Positions 1 through 6,768 of a stretch of 64,000 nt of DNA are shown in pieces. Under the pieces are notes generated by a model, which worked only from the letters and a program-made list of their open reading frames with translations, did no database searches and was not told the origin of the DNA. Where the stretch lies: assembly GCA_036008465.1 (NCBI GenBank), contig DASYNP010000075.1, positions 10,105 through 74,104 on the forward strand. Direction: 5' to 3'. Made by a program: the position numbers and the translations under genes. Each line of letters starts with the position of its first letter. Positions within the stretch are counted from its first letter, which is position 1. The DNA comes from DASPSM01 sp036008465 (GTDB taxonomy: Bacteria; Planctomycetota; Planctomycetia; Planctomycetales; Planctomycetaceae).

Positions 1-2
1 AC

Positions 3-821
3 AACCTGGCGTACAACCTGATTCGCACGCCGCCGTTCACTCGCCGATCGCTCGGCTCGGTGCCGCGCGGCGCCGCGGCTGTTGTGCTCTTGGGTTTGAA
101 TCCGGCAACGCCCGCGCCGGCCGCCAGTTCTGCTCCCAAGCAAGATGCAGCCGTCACAATCACGGGCATGGACCTGGGGCGCGAGATCTTCGGCAACATC
201 GAGGAAGTGGCATTTTTCGTTCTGCCGCCGGGAGCCGATCGCGCGGCCGGCCACTCGCCGGTGCCGGAAATGGCCGCCGTCTTCGCCGTCAATGACGCCG
301 CCAAGAGCGAGGCGCTCTGGAACCAGATTCTCGCGCTTGCGGCGCTCTTCGGCGTCCGCGATTCGCACTCCCGCGAAGTGAAGATCGACGGGAAACCCGG
401 CAAGCTCTATCAATTTCCCAGGATCCCGCCGATCGTCGTCTTGCGCGGGGCCGACCGGACATTGATCGTTGGCACCGAAGGGGCGGCAAGCGCTGCCCTG
501 CGCGCGAATGGAGGTCAGGAATCGATCCTCACCGACGAGGCCTACCGAAATTTGCTCTCCCGACTCACGCCCAACAGCAGCAAGGCCGTGTTCGTCGACG
601 CGAGCCGCGCTCTGCAAATTGCTCGCGACTTCTCCGGCGACCGCGACTCGTCGGAGATGCACATGGCCGGACTGGTCCTCAAGGACTTGCGGCTCTCGAT
701 CGTGACGGATGAAGCCCCCAACTGTCTGACCCTGAGCATCGAGGCCACCGGCCTGCCGAACGTTCCCTCGATGATTGAGACTTTCAGCAGCCAAATGGCG
801 CGCGCGCAGGGAGAGAAATGA
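3..821 (+). CDS. C-terminal part of a large hypothetical protein (5' end outside window)
   Basis: The reading frame is open from the first bases of the window, so this is the tail of a longer gene and the GTG near position 60 need not be its start. About 272 residues are visible. They contain an alanine/proline-rich linker (PATPAPAASSAP) followed by a soluble region of mixed alpha/beta character ending in MARAQGEK. I see no catalytic motif or membrane segment. The texture (VFVDASRALQIARDF, LSIEATGLPNVPSM) resembles planctomycete DUF3352-like exported proteins, but that is only an impression. No function is assigned. The ArsR/VOC pair that follows is on the opposite strand and convergent. Confidence 0.7.
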   Translation, partial: NLAYNLIRTPPFTRRSLGSVPRGAAAVVLLGLNPATPAPAASSAPKQDAAVTITGMDLGREIFGNIEEVAFFVLPPGADRAAGHSPVPEMAAVFAVNDAAKSEALWNQILALAALFGVRDSHSREVKIDGKPGKLYQFPRIPPIVVLRGADRTLIVGTEGAASAALRANGGQESILTDEAYRNLLSRLTPNSSKAVFVDASRALQIARDFSGDRDSSEMHMAGLVLKDLRLSIVTDEAPNCLTLSIEATGLPNVPSMIETFSSQMARAQGEK

Positions 822-898
822 GGGCGCGCCAGCGTCCGGTCAGCGTTTCTAATCGACTACGCTCCCCAAAATCTGGCGGCCGGAAGAATCGCTAGGCC

Positions 899-1351
899 TC
901 AGCCCGGATAAACTGTGCCCGCCTCGACAAAGCACAGCGGGTTGTGCCACTGATCTTCGGCGTAAAATGAGCGCTCGCCCCACGGTCGCACGCTGATCTG
1001 GCCGCCGGGCTCGCCGTGCACTTCCTCGTGGGACAGGCACCCCAGGGACTTGGCGCGTTCAAAGATGGCATCCAGGTCGTCCACAACAAAGTAGAGTGCC
1101 TTGGCCGCGGGATGCGGCACGCTGACCGACGAGACGTCGACAATCTGCAAGGTGACCGGACCGCAGGTGAAGTAGCAGCGTGAGCCCGCTTGCATGCGGC
1201 CGACGACGCCAAACAGCCTTTCATAGAACCGGGCCGCTTCGTCGAGGTTCCCGACTTCGACGTTGATACGGAAGAGGCTGGGCACGTCATCAGGCTCCTG
1301 CGAGCCGCGCGGAGTTGTCGTATCAGATTTCGCCTTCTTGTCAGCAGCCAT
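899..1351 (-). CDS. VOC (glyoxalase/bleomycin-resistance fold) family protein
   Basis: This 150-residue protein has a single VOC module. It shows the usual beta-alpha starts INVEVGNLDEAARFYERLFG (about residues 29-48) and LYFVVDDLDAIFERAKSLG, and a C-terminal strand with the acidic metal-ligand region (FYAEDQWHNPLCFVEAGT). VOC proteins are small metal-dependent lyases, isomerases or resistance proteins; the substrate cannot be inferred. The ATG is preceded by GGAG six bases upstream, which supports the start. The gene lies 16 bp behind an ArsR regulator on the same strand, so the two are probably one transcript. ArsR-VOC pairs are common, and the regulator probably controls this enzyme along with itself. 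Confidence 0.85.
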   Translation of the reverse strand: MAADKKAKSDTTTPRGSQEPDDVPSLFRINVEVGNLDEAARFYERLFGVVGRMQAGSRCYFTCGPVTLQIVDVSSVSVPHPAAKALYFVVDDLDAIFERAKSLGCLSHEEVHGEPGGQISVRPWGERSFYAEDQWHNPLCFVEAGTVYPG

Positions 1352-1367
1352 GGCTTTCTCCAGAGGT

Positions 1368-1673
1368 TCAGCTCGGGGGTTTTGAGAACCAGGCCAGCCA
1401 ATCGCGGACGAGGTTCAGGCGACGGCGCTCGATTCGGTAGTGCCGCGTCCGCCCTTCCCGCTCGTGTCGCAGTAGGCCAGCCGACTCGAGGATTTTCAGG
1501 TGCCGCGTCGTCGTCGGCCACGCGTGCTTAAACATGCTGGCGATCTCGCCGGCCGTCATCGACCCGCCCTGGAAGTACACCGTAAGCAAGATTCGGCGAC
1601 GAGCGGGATGAGCGAGTGCGGTAAACACCGCCTCGTACGCATCCGCGCGTCCCTGAGGTTCCCGTTTGGACAC
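1368..1673 (-). CDS. ArsR/SmtB-family transcriptional regulator
   Basis: This 101-residue protein consists almost entirely of a winged helix-turn-helix. It starts ALAHPARRRIL, has the recognition-helix region TAGEIASMFKHAWPTTTRHLKILESAG, and a wing with REGRTRHYRI. No CxC or other metal-binding cysteines are visible, so it belongs to the non-metal-sensing ArsR proteins often paired with small enzymes. The in-frame start is GTG at 1673; an ATG four bases upstream is out of frame. There is no clear Shine-Dalgarno sequence, and a perfect palindrome begins eight bases before the start, so a very short or leaderless transcript is possible. It precedes the VOC gene by 16 bp and probably represses the pair. 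Confidence 0.88.
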   Translation of the reverse strand: MSKREPQGRADAYEAVFTALAHPARRRILLTVYFQGGSMTAGEIASMFKHAWPTTTRHLKILESAGLLRHEREGRTRHYRIERRRLNLVRDWLAWFSKPPS

Positions 1674-1680
1674 TCATGTT

Positions 1681-1700
1681 ATTTAGCAATTATGCTAAAT
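1681..1700. promoter_or_regulatory. Palindromic operator of the ArsR/VOC pair
   Basis: Perfect 8-bp arms ATTTAGCA and TGCTAAAT are separated by ATTA. They lie immediately upstream of the ArsR start in AT-rich DNA that contrasts with its GC-rich surroundings. The reverse strand reads CATAAT within it, a plausible -10 box. Position and symmetry fit ArsR autorepression. Confidence 0.7.
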
Positions 1701-1919
1701 GTTGTCAACGGGCTCCAAATGGATTTTGGTCCTTCCCGCTGGTGACGAGCGTTGCGGTCAACCAGAAAAAAGGAGCGAGCTCGACCGGCGAGGCCGGCGC
1801 ACGACCTCGCGGCCTAACCGACCAATACTGTCTTTATCCGCCGATGACTTCACGACGGGACGAGCGACGCTTGGTATCATGCCGTCCGTCCAAAACTCGA
1901 CGAGAGGACCTGCTTCCCG

Positions 1920-2945
1920 ATGACCAGAACCGCGCATCGTTGTCCGCAGCAACTGTCACTCGTCCTGCTTTGCGTTCTGGCTCTGTGCGGCCCCGCGTAC
2001 GCGGCTCCTGATCCGCCCGTTCAACCTCGCGCCGGCGCCCCGGTGACGATCCCCACCCGTTGCCTGGGGGATCGGTTCGCGGCGGTCCCAGCGCTTGAGG
2101 CAGGAGGATCCCTGACTTTCCTCGCCGACTCGGCCGGCGGGACCTTCTTGTTTGCGCACGTGGCCGATCGTCTTAAGCTAGCGACGACCGAAATGGCCGA
2201 TGGCGGCGACGGGGCCCAGAAGCTGCGCGTCACCCAGCTTCCCGCGTTCAAATCCGGCGCGGCGATACCCCCGCCGCTTGGCATTCCTGGCGGTCGCCTG
2301 ATGGTGTTCGAAAGCAAGCCGGGACAAATCCCGAAATTCTTCCAACAGTACGACGGCTTATTGGGGCAGCAATGGTTTGCCGGACGGGTTTGGACCTTTG
2401 ACTACCCGGCCCGACGACTGCTCTTGCGCGCCCCGGGCGACGTGCCCCGCCACGACGCCGCGCATGAAGTCAAACTGGGTTTCCGGAAGTTGAGTTCGGG
2501 CGAGCGCGAGACCAATTTTGCGCGACTGAGCGTCACGGTCGACGGAGAACCGATCGACTTTCTGTTGGACACCGGCGCCACCAATCTCTTGCCGGAGAAG
2601 GTTCTCAAAGAGATCGGCGACGGCGGACCCGCCGAACGGGGAACGAGCTTCCTCGCACGTTCGCAATTCGAAAAATGGCGCAAAAAGCACCCAAAGTGGC
2701 GTGCCCTGGATAACGTGAAAACCTTAAGCGGGACCGCGATGATCGAGGTACCCGAAGTCGTCATCGGCGGGTGCACGGTGGGACCGGTCTGGTTCACAGT
2801 GCAGCCGGACTCGGCGTTTCACAAATACATGGCATCGATGATGGATCAGCCAACCGAAGGAGCGCTCGGCGGCTCGGCCTTCCGCCAAATGGTCGTCACT
2901 GTCGATTGGCCAAACGCGATCGCCGTGTTCGAGCGTCCGAAATAG
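1920..2945 (+). CDS. Secreted retropepsin-like aspartic protease with two lobes
   Basis: The 341-residue protein opens with a signal peptide (LSLVLLCVLALCGPAYA, cut near residue 29). The second half carries the retropepsin active-site motif DTGA at residues 217-220, in DFLLDTGATNLL. The first half has a similarly placed DSAG at residue 70, in TFLADSAGGTFLF, which looks like a degenerate copy. The chain may therefore be a tandem of two retropepsin-like lobes with only one classical aspartate motif intact. In this fold two aspartates are needed, supplied either by two lobes or by dimerisation. A periplasmic or secreted peptidase or a binding protein are both possible. The gene stands alone and is convergent with the PQQ gene. 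Confidence 0.75.
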   Translation: MTRTAHRCPQQLSLVLLCVLALCGPAYAAPDPPVQPRAGAPVTIPTRCLGDRFAAVPALEAGGSLTFLADSAGGTFLFAHVADRLKLATTEMADGGDGAQKLRVTQLPAFKSGAAIPPPLGIPGGRLMVFESKPGQIPKFFQQYDGLLGQQWFAGRVWTFDYPARRLLLRAPGDVPRHDAAHEVKLGFRKLSSGERETNFARLSVTVDGEPIDFLLDTGATNLLPEKVLKEIGDGGPAERGTSFLARSQFEKWRKKHPKWRALDNVKTLSGTAMIEVPEVVIGGCTVGPVWFTVQPDSAFHKYMASMMDQPTEGALGGSAFRQMVVTVDWPNAIAVFERPK

Positions 2946-3003
2946 CGAGAGCCGGAACGTACCCCCCGTCTCGCAACCCTCGGGTCCCCGCTCGCAAAAA
3001 GCC

Positions 3004-4503
3004 TCACCGCGTCTCGCCAAACGCGTAAAGGTGACCCTCCGTGCGGACGTAGATTTGGCCGTCGACGAGTGCGGGCGTCGCGACAATTTGCTCGCCGAGG
3101 TTGTTTCGGGCGAGCACCTGGCACTGGTCGCCGGCTCTGAAGACAGCGACGACGCCGTTGTAGGAGGGGGCGTAGATGTTGCCGCCGCCGACGACTGGCG
3201 AGGCATAGAAGAAACCGCCAGTCCCCAAGCGCTGCCGATAGAGCATCTTGCCCGTTTGGGCGTCGTAGCAGGAGGCGATGCCGCCGTTGGTCACCACGTA
3301 GAGCCGGCCCTGGTAGTAGAGCGGCGACGGCACTTCGGGCAAGGCGTGCTGTTCTTTCCAGGCGACTTGATCCTTCGCGATCTCCCCTTTGCCGCCCGGT
3401 CGAATTGCGAGCATCGCGCTTTCGCGCTTGGCGAACGCCTGGGCGGCGGCGTCCCATTCCTCGCGACTGAGCTTGCCGTCTTTGTTCTTGTCGATGTAGG
3501 GAAACATATCGTCCATGACGATGTTGTCGTCCGGGTTCTTACTGCCGCGATCGTAGAAGACCAGGTCGTTCGGCACCTCCTTCTGGCCGAGCAATCCGTC
3601 CTTGTTGGCGTCATACTTCTTAACCAGCTCGTCGAAGACGGGGAACTTCATGCGGTCGTCGGGGTCGCCGCCCGGGAAATGGGCGACCGCGAAGACGAGC
3701 CCGTCGCCCAGCGCGGGCGAAGGAATTCCCCCGCCGAACAGGCCGCTGATCCACCACCGCTCGGCGCCATTCATGAGATCGTAGGCCACCACGCCGCGCG
3801 GCTGGACCAGGATCACTTCCGTTGTTGGGCCGTTCGTACGCAGTGCGGGAGTCGCGTAGCCGGCGCCGAACCGGGGACGGTCTTTCTTCCAGACCGTCGA
3901 TCCGGTCTCCCGGCGCACGGCCAGCAAACACGCATCCTTTCCCTGACAGGTGAGCAGCAGCAAATCACCAGCGAGAATCGGCGAGCTGCCGGAGCCGAAT
4001 GTCGTCCCGGGCGCCGGCAAGGGCTTCTTCCACTGTTCTTTGCCGTCGAGATCGTAGGCGAGCAAGCCGTACGATCCGAAGTAAACGTAGACGCGATTGC
4101 CATCGCACACGGCAGTGGGTGTGGCGGGCCCATTCGTGGGATGCAGGGACGTTTCGATCTTGGCGACGGACGGGGCCGCTCGTCGCCACAAGATTTTGCC
4201 CGTCTGGCGGTCGAGGCAGATCGTTTCCAGAAGCTGCTTCGGCTTGTCGAATGCCGTCAGATAGATTCGACTTCCCCACACGGCCGGCGAGGAATTTCCC
4301 GCAGGCAGGGGCGTTTTCCAAAGCACATGCGAGTCGGGGCCGAAATGGACCGGATAGGTCGTTCCTTCCGACGCGACAGCCAGCCCTTCGGGCCCGCGAA
4401 ATTGCGGCCAGCGAAACTCATCGGCCTGGGGCTCTGCCGCCCGCGTGGTTGCCGCGCCCAGACAACTCATCGCTACGACCAGCAACCAGCGGAATCGATG
4501 CAT
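3004..4503 (-). CDS. Exported PQQ-type beta-propeller protein with two EF-hands
   Basis: This protein of about 499 residues begins with a signal peptide (MHRFRWLLVVAMSCLGAATTRAA) and continues with WPQFRGPEG, the usual opening of planctomycete outer-membrane-biogenesis/PQQ-like beta-propellers. WD/PQQ-type blades with the pattern DRQTGKILW or DAQTGKMLY recur to the end. Two EF-hand calcium loops, YDANKDGLLGQKE and IDKNKDGKLSREE, are inserted near residues 295 and 335. I chose the ATG at 4503 because GGAG lies seven bases upstream; in-frame codons at 4509 and 4533 are less well placed. The role is probably extracytoplasmic binding or scaffolding, and an enzymatic function is not established. 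The EF-hand insertion inside the propeller is a domain combination seen in planctomycetes. Confidence 0.85.
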   Translation of the reverse strand: MHRFRWLLVVAMSCLGAATTRAAEPQADEFRWPQFRGPEGLAVASEGTTYPVHFGPDSHVLWKTPLPAGNSSPAVWGSRIYLTAFDKPKQLLETICLDRQTGKILWRRAAPSVAKIETSLHPTNGPATPTAVCDGNRVYVYFGSYGLLAYDLDGKEQWKKPLPAPGTTFGSGSSPILAGDLLLLTCQGKDACLLAVRRETGSTVWKKDRPRFGAGYATPALRTNGPTTEVILVQPRGVVAYDLMNGAERWWISGLFGGGIPSPALGDGLVFAVAHFPGGDPDDRMKFPVFDELVKKYDANKDGLLGQKEVPNDLVFYDRGSKNPDDNIVMDDMFPYIDKNKDGKLSREEWDAAAQAFAKRESAMLAIRPGGKGEIAKDQVAWKEQHALPEVPSPLYYQGRLYVVTNGGIASCYDAQTGKMLYRQRLGTGGFFYASPVVGGGNIYAPSYNGVVAVFRAGDQCQVLARNNLGEQIVATPALVDGQIYVRTEGHLYAFGETR

Positions 4504-4684
4504 TTGCATGCTCCAGAAACAGGTGAGGCTCACTGAGGATCGGGTACGTCGGAGATTTTCAAGACAAATCTGGGAATGCGATGCAATTCGGTCTTGGTCA
4601 GCGAATACCGATATCGCGCGCCGTCCGAATCGGCGGCGACCGCCGATTCGCCCGCGGGACCGCCTGCAGCGACGGACACTCGCG

Positions 4685-5269
4685 TTAGCCGTGGAATTTT
4701 TCGCCCTTCTCCAGCATTTCGATGATTGCGTTCATCCGCTTTTTGCGGGTCGCCGGCTGCTTGGCGGTTTGCAGGCGCCAGGCGATTGCGTAAAGGTTCG
4801 CTTTATTCAAAGTGGCAAAGAATTTCTTTGCCGCGGGGCTTTGCGACAGAGCCTTGCGAAAATCCGCGGGCACCGTCATCTTGCTCGGCGAATCGTACGC
4901 TCGACCCCAACGGCCATCCCGCTTGGCTGCCGCGACCTCCTTGAGACCTGCCGGCTTCATTTTGCCCGCCTGCGTCAGGCGTTCCACCAGCTCTTGATTG
5001 CGTTTCGACCAGATGCTTTTCGATCGACGCGGCGTGAACTTGCGCAGCCACGAGGCGGCATCGTGCTTCTTGAGCTGGCCGTCGATCCAACCGTAGCAGA
5101 GTGCGGCGTTCAATGCGTCCGCGTGGCCGATCGAAGCAATTTTCGAGTGCTTCTTGAAAAATCGCAGCCAGACGCCTCGGGCACGGGAGTGGTTTTTGCC
5201 GAGCCATCGTTCCCAAGCCATGGCGGACGGGCACTCAATCGTCTCCAACTCGCTCTCGCCAACAGTCAT
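4685..5269 (-). CDS. YdeI/OmpD-associated family protein
   Basis: The 194-residue cytoplasmic protein shows the family's hallmarks: W-x-x-WL near the start, GVWLRFFKK, the segment ALCYGWIDGQLKK, FTPRRSKSIWSKRN, and a basic C-terminal helix (KKRMNAIIEMLEKGEKFHG). Family members are small YdeI-like proteins linked to bacteriocin or peptide resistance in enteric bacteria, but the biochemical role is not settled. The ATG at 5269 has GAGGAG eight bases upstream and is preferred over the ATG at 5302. The gene is alone and diverges from tyrA. Confidence 0.85.
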   Translation of the reverse strand: MTVGESELETIECPSAMAWERWLGKNHSRARGVWLRFFKKHSKIASIGHADALNAALCYGWIDGQLKKHDAASWLRKFTPRRSKSIWSKRNQELVERLTQAGKMKPAGLKEVAAAKRDGRWGRAYDSPSKMTVPADFRKALSQSPAAKKFFATLNKANLYAIAWRLQTAKQPATRKKRMNAIIEMLEKGEKFHG

Positions 5270-5446
5270 CCCGGGTACTCCTCGGCGTGGATTTGCCGGC
5301 AAACCGGCTTAGGCCGCTATTCTAGCGGCCGATTGAACTTGCTCGCATCGGCTCATTCCCGAAAGCTGCCACATTTGCTGCCCGCAGCCGACCGGGCTGC
5401 TGGGCTTGTCGCACAACGCCCGGCGTTCTTCTAAAATGCGGGCGCT

Positions 5447-6340
5447 ATGACCCAGCCGAATGCCGAACGGTTGCCGTTTCAGACGATCGGAATCGTCGGC
5501 TGCGGGCTGATTGGCTGTTCGATTGCGGCGGCTCTCAAGAGTCGAGGATTTCCGGGGCGGATTGTCGGTTGCGGGCGGCCGGGCTCGAACCTCGAGACGG
5601 CGATCTCGCGAAAACTGGTCGACAGTGCTGAGTCGGATCTCGCTCAGGCGGCCGCGGCTTGCGAGCTGATCGTGGTCTGCACGCCGGTTGACCGCATGGT
5701 AGAAGACATCCGGACGGCGGCGCACAGCGCGCGACCAGGGACACTGATTACCGACGCCGGCAGTGTGAAGCAGAGCGTCTGCGGAGCGGTGGGCAATTTG
5801 CCGCCGAACGTGACCTTCATTGGCTCGCATCCGATCGCCGGATCGGAAAAGCAAGGCTGCCAGCATGCCGAAGCCAAGTTGTTCGACGGACGTGTCTGCG
5901 TGCTGACACCGCTGCCCACGACGCCCCGCGCCGAGATCTCGCGCCTGACCGACTTTTGGCAGGCGCTGGGAATGTCAGTTGTCGAAATGACGCCCGAAGC
6001 GCATGACCGGGTCCTGGCGCAGACCAGTCATGTGCCGCACGCGGTCGCCGCCGCTCTGGCCGCCTCTTTGGACCCGGAAAACCGCTCGCTGACCGCCGGC
6101 GGTTTTCAGGACACGACGCGGATCGCGGCCGGCGATCCCCAGTTGTGGAGCGCCATTCTGCTGGCCAACGCTGGCGAGGTGACGGCCGGTCTGCGGGCCG
6201 TTTCGCAGCGCCTGAGCGAACTCGCGGGAGCCATCCAAAGCCAGGACAAAAATCGACTGGCCCAGCTGTTGAGGGTCGCCAAACAACGCCGCGACAGTTT
6301 GGCGCCGAATCCGAAAGACACAAATCGCGGGAACGAGTAA
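5447..6340 (+). CDS. tyrA: Prephenate/arogenate dehydrogenase
   Basis: This 297-residue enzyme oxidatively decarboxylates prephenate (or arogenate) to the tyrosine precursor. The Rossmann motif GCGLIG is at residues 18-23. The segment GSHPIAGSEKQG holds the histidine that is catalytic in TyrA enzymes. The C-terminal helical domain has SHVPHAVAAALAASL and GGFQDTTRIAAGDPQLW, both typical of the family. There is no chorismate mutase or ACT domain, so this is the single-function form. NAD or NADP preference cannot be decided by eye. The gene is monocistronic and followed directly by a MITE-like repeat. Confidence 0.93.
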   Translation: MTQPNAERLPFQTIGIVGCGLIGCSIAAALKSRGFPGRIVGCGRPGSNLETAISRKLVDSAESDLAQAAAACELIVVCTPVDRMVEDIRTAAHSARPGTLITDAGSVKQSVCGAVGNLPPNVTFIGSHPIAGSEKQGCQHAEAKLFDGRVCVLTPLPTTPRAEISRLTDFWQALGMSVVEMTPEAHDRVLAQTSHVPHAVAAALAASLDPENRSLTAGGFQDTTRIAAGDPQLWSAILLANAGEVTAGLRAVSQRLSELAGAIQSQDKNRLAQLLRVAKQRRDSLAPNPKDTNRGNE

Positions 6341-6363
6341 TACAATAACCAGCCCATATTTAT

Positions 6364-6717
6364 GGGTGGCACTGGCGGCTTTTCCAGAAATTCGGCGAAC
6401 CGATTGTCGGCAATCAGTGTGTCGGAAGCCCCCGTAAGGGGGCGCTAGATAATAGCCCAGGGCGTAAGCCCTGGGTCTCGCGGCGAGTGAAGTGCGGCCT
6501 TAAGTCCCGGAGGGACGACAGAATCATGAAGACCCCTTCGTTCTGTCGCCCCCTATCGGGGGCTTAAGTGGGTGGTCGGAGCGATTCTTTCCCCAGGGCT
6601 TACGCCCTGGGCTATTGTCGACGGCCTCTCCGGGGCCAAGAAAACGTACGGCCGAATTCCCGGATACCCTCGGACAAGCCGCGACTCGACTGAGCTCTCC
6701 GAAGTCCAGTGCCACCC
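6364..6717 (+). repeat. MITE-like repeat, copy 1 (354 bp, terminal inverted repeats)
   Basis: The element starts GGGTGGCACTGG and ends CCAGTGCCACCC. Inside lie nested hairpins: AGCCCCCGTAAGGGGGC, GCCCAGGGCGTAAGCCCTGGG, CCCGGAGGGACGACAG, GCCCCCTATCGGGGGC, and a second GGGCTTACGCCCTGGGC arm. A closely similar element lies in reverse orientation at 28986-29373. No coding frame inside it is convincing. The right terminal repeat is interrupted by a 24-nt insert at 6683-6706. The element fills the gap between tyrA and purL. Confidence 0.85.
6683..6706 (+). repeat. 24-nt recurring insert, copy 1
   Basis: A 24-base block beginning GACTCGACTGAGCTC and ending GAAGTC sits between CAAGCCGC and CAGTGCCACCC. 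In the other element copy these two are joined directly. Three more copies occur at 35963, 37881 and 63781. Confidence 0.75.
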
Positions 6718-6768
6718 CGAGTCCTGCTCCTGTCGTGGACGAAGCAACAGAAAGGATCGGTCCAACGC

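Noticed and set aside
3031..4536. 501-codon plus-strand open frame
   Set aside because: It is the complement of the PQQ/EF-hand gene, which has a signal peptide, blades and EF-hands; the plus frame has none.
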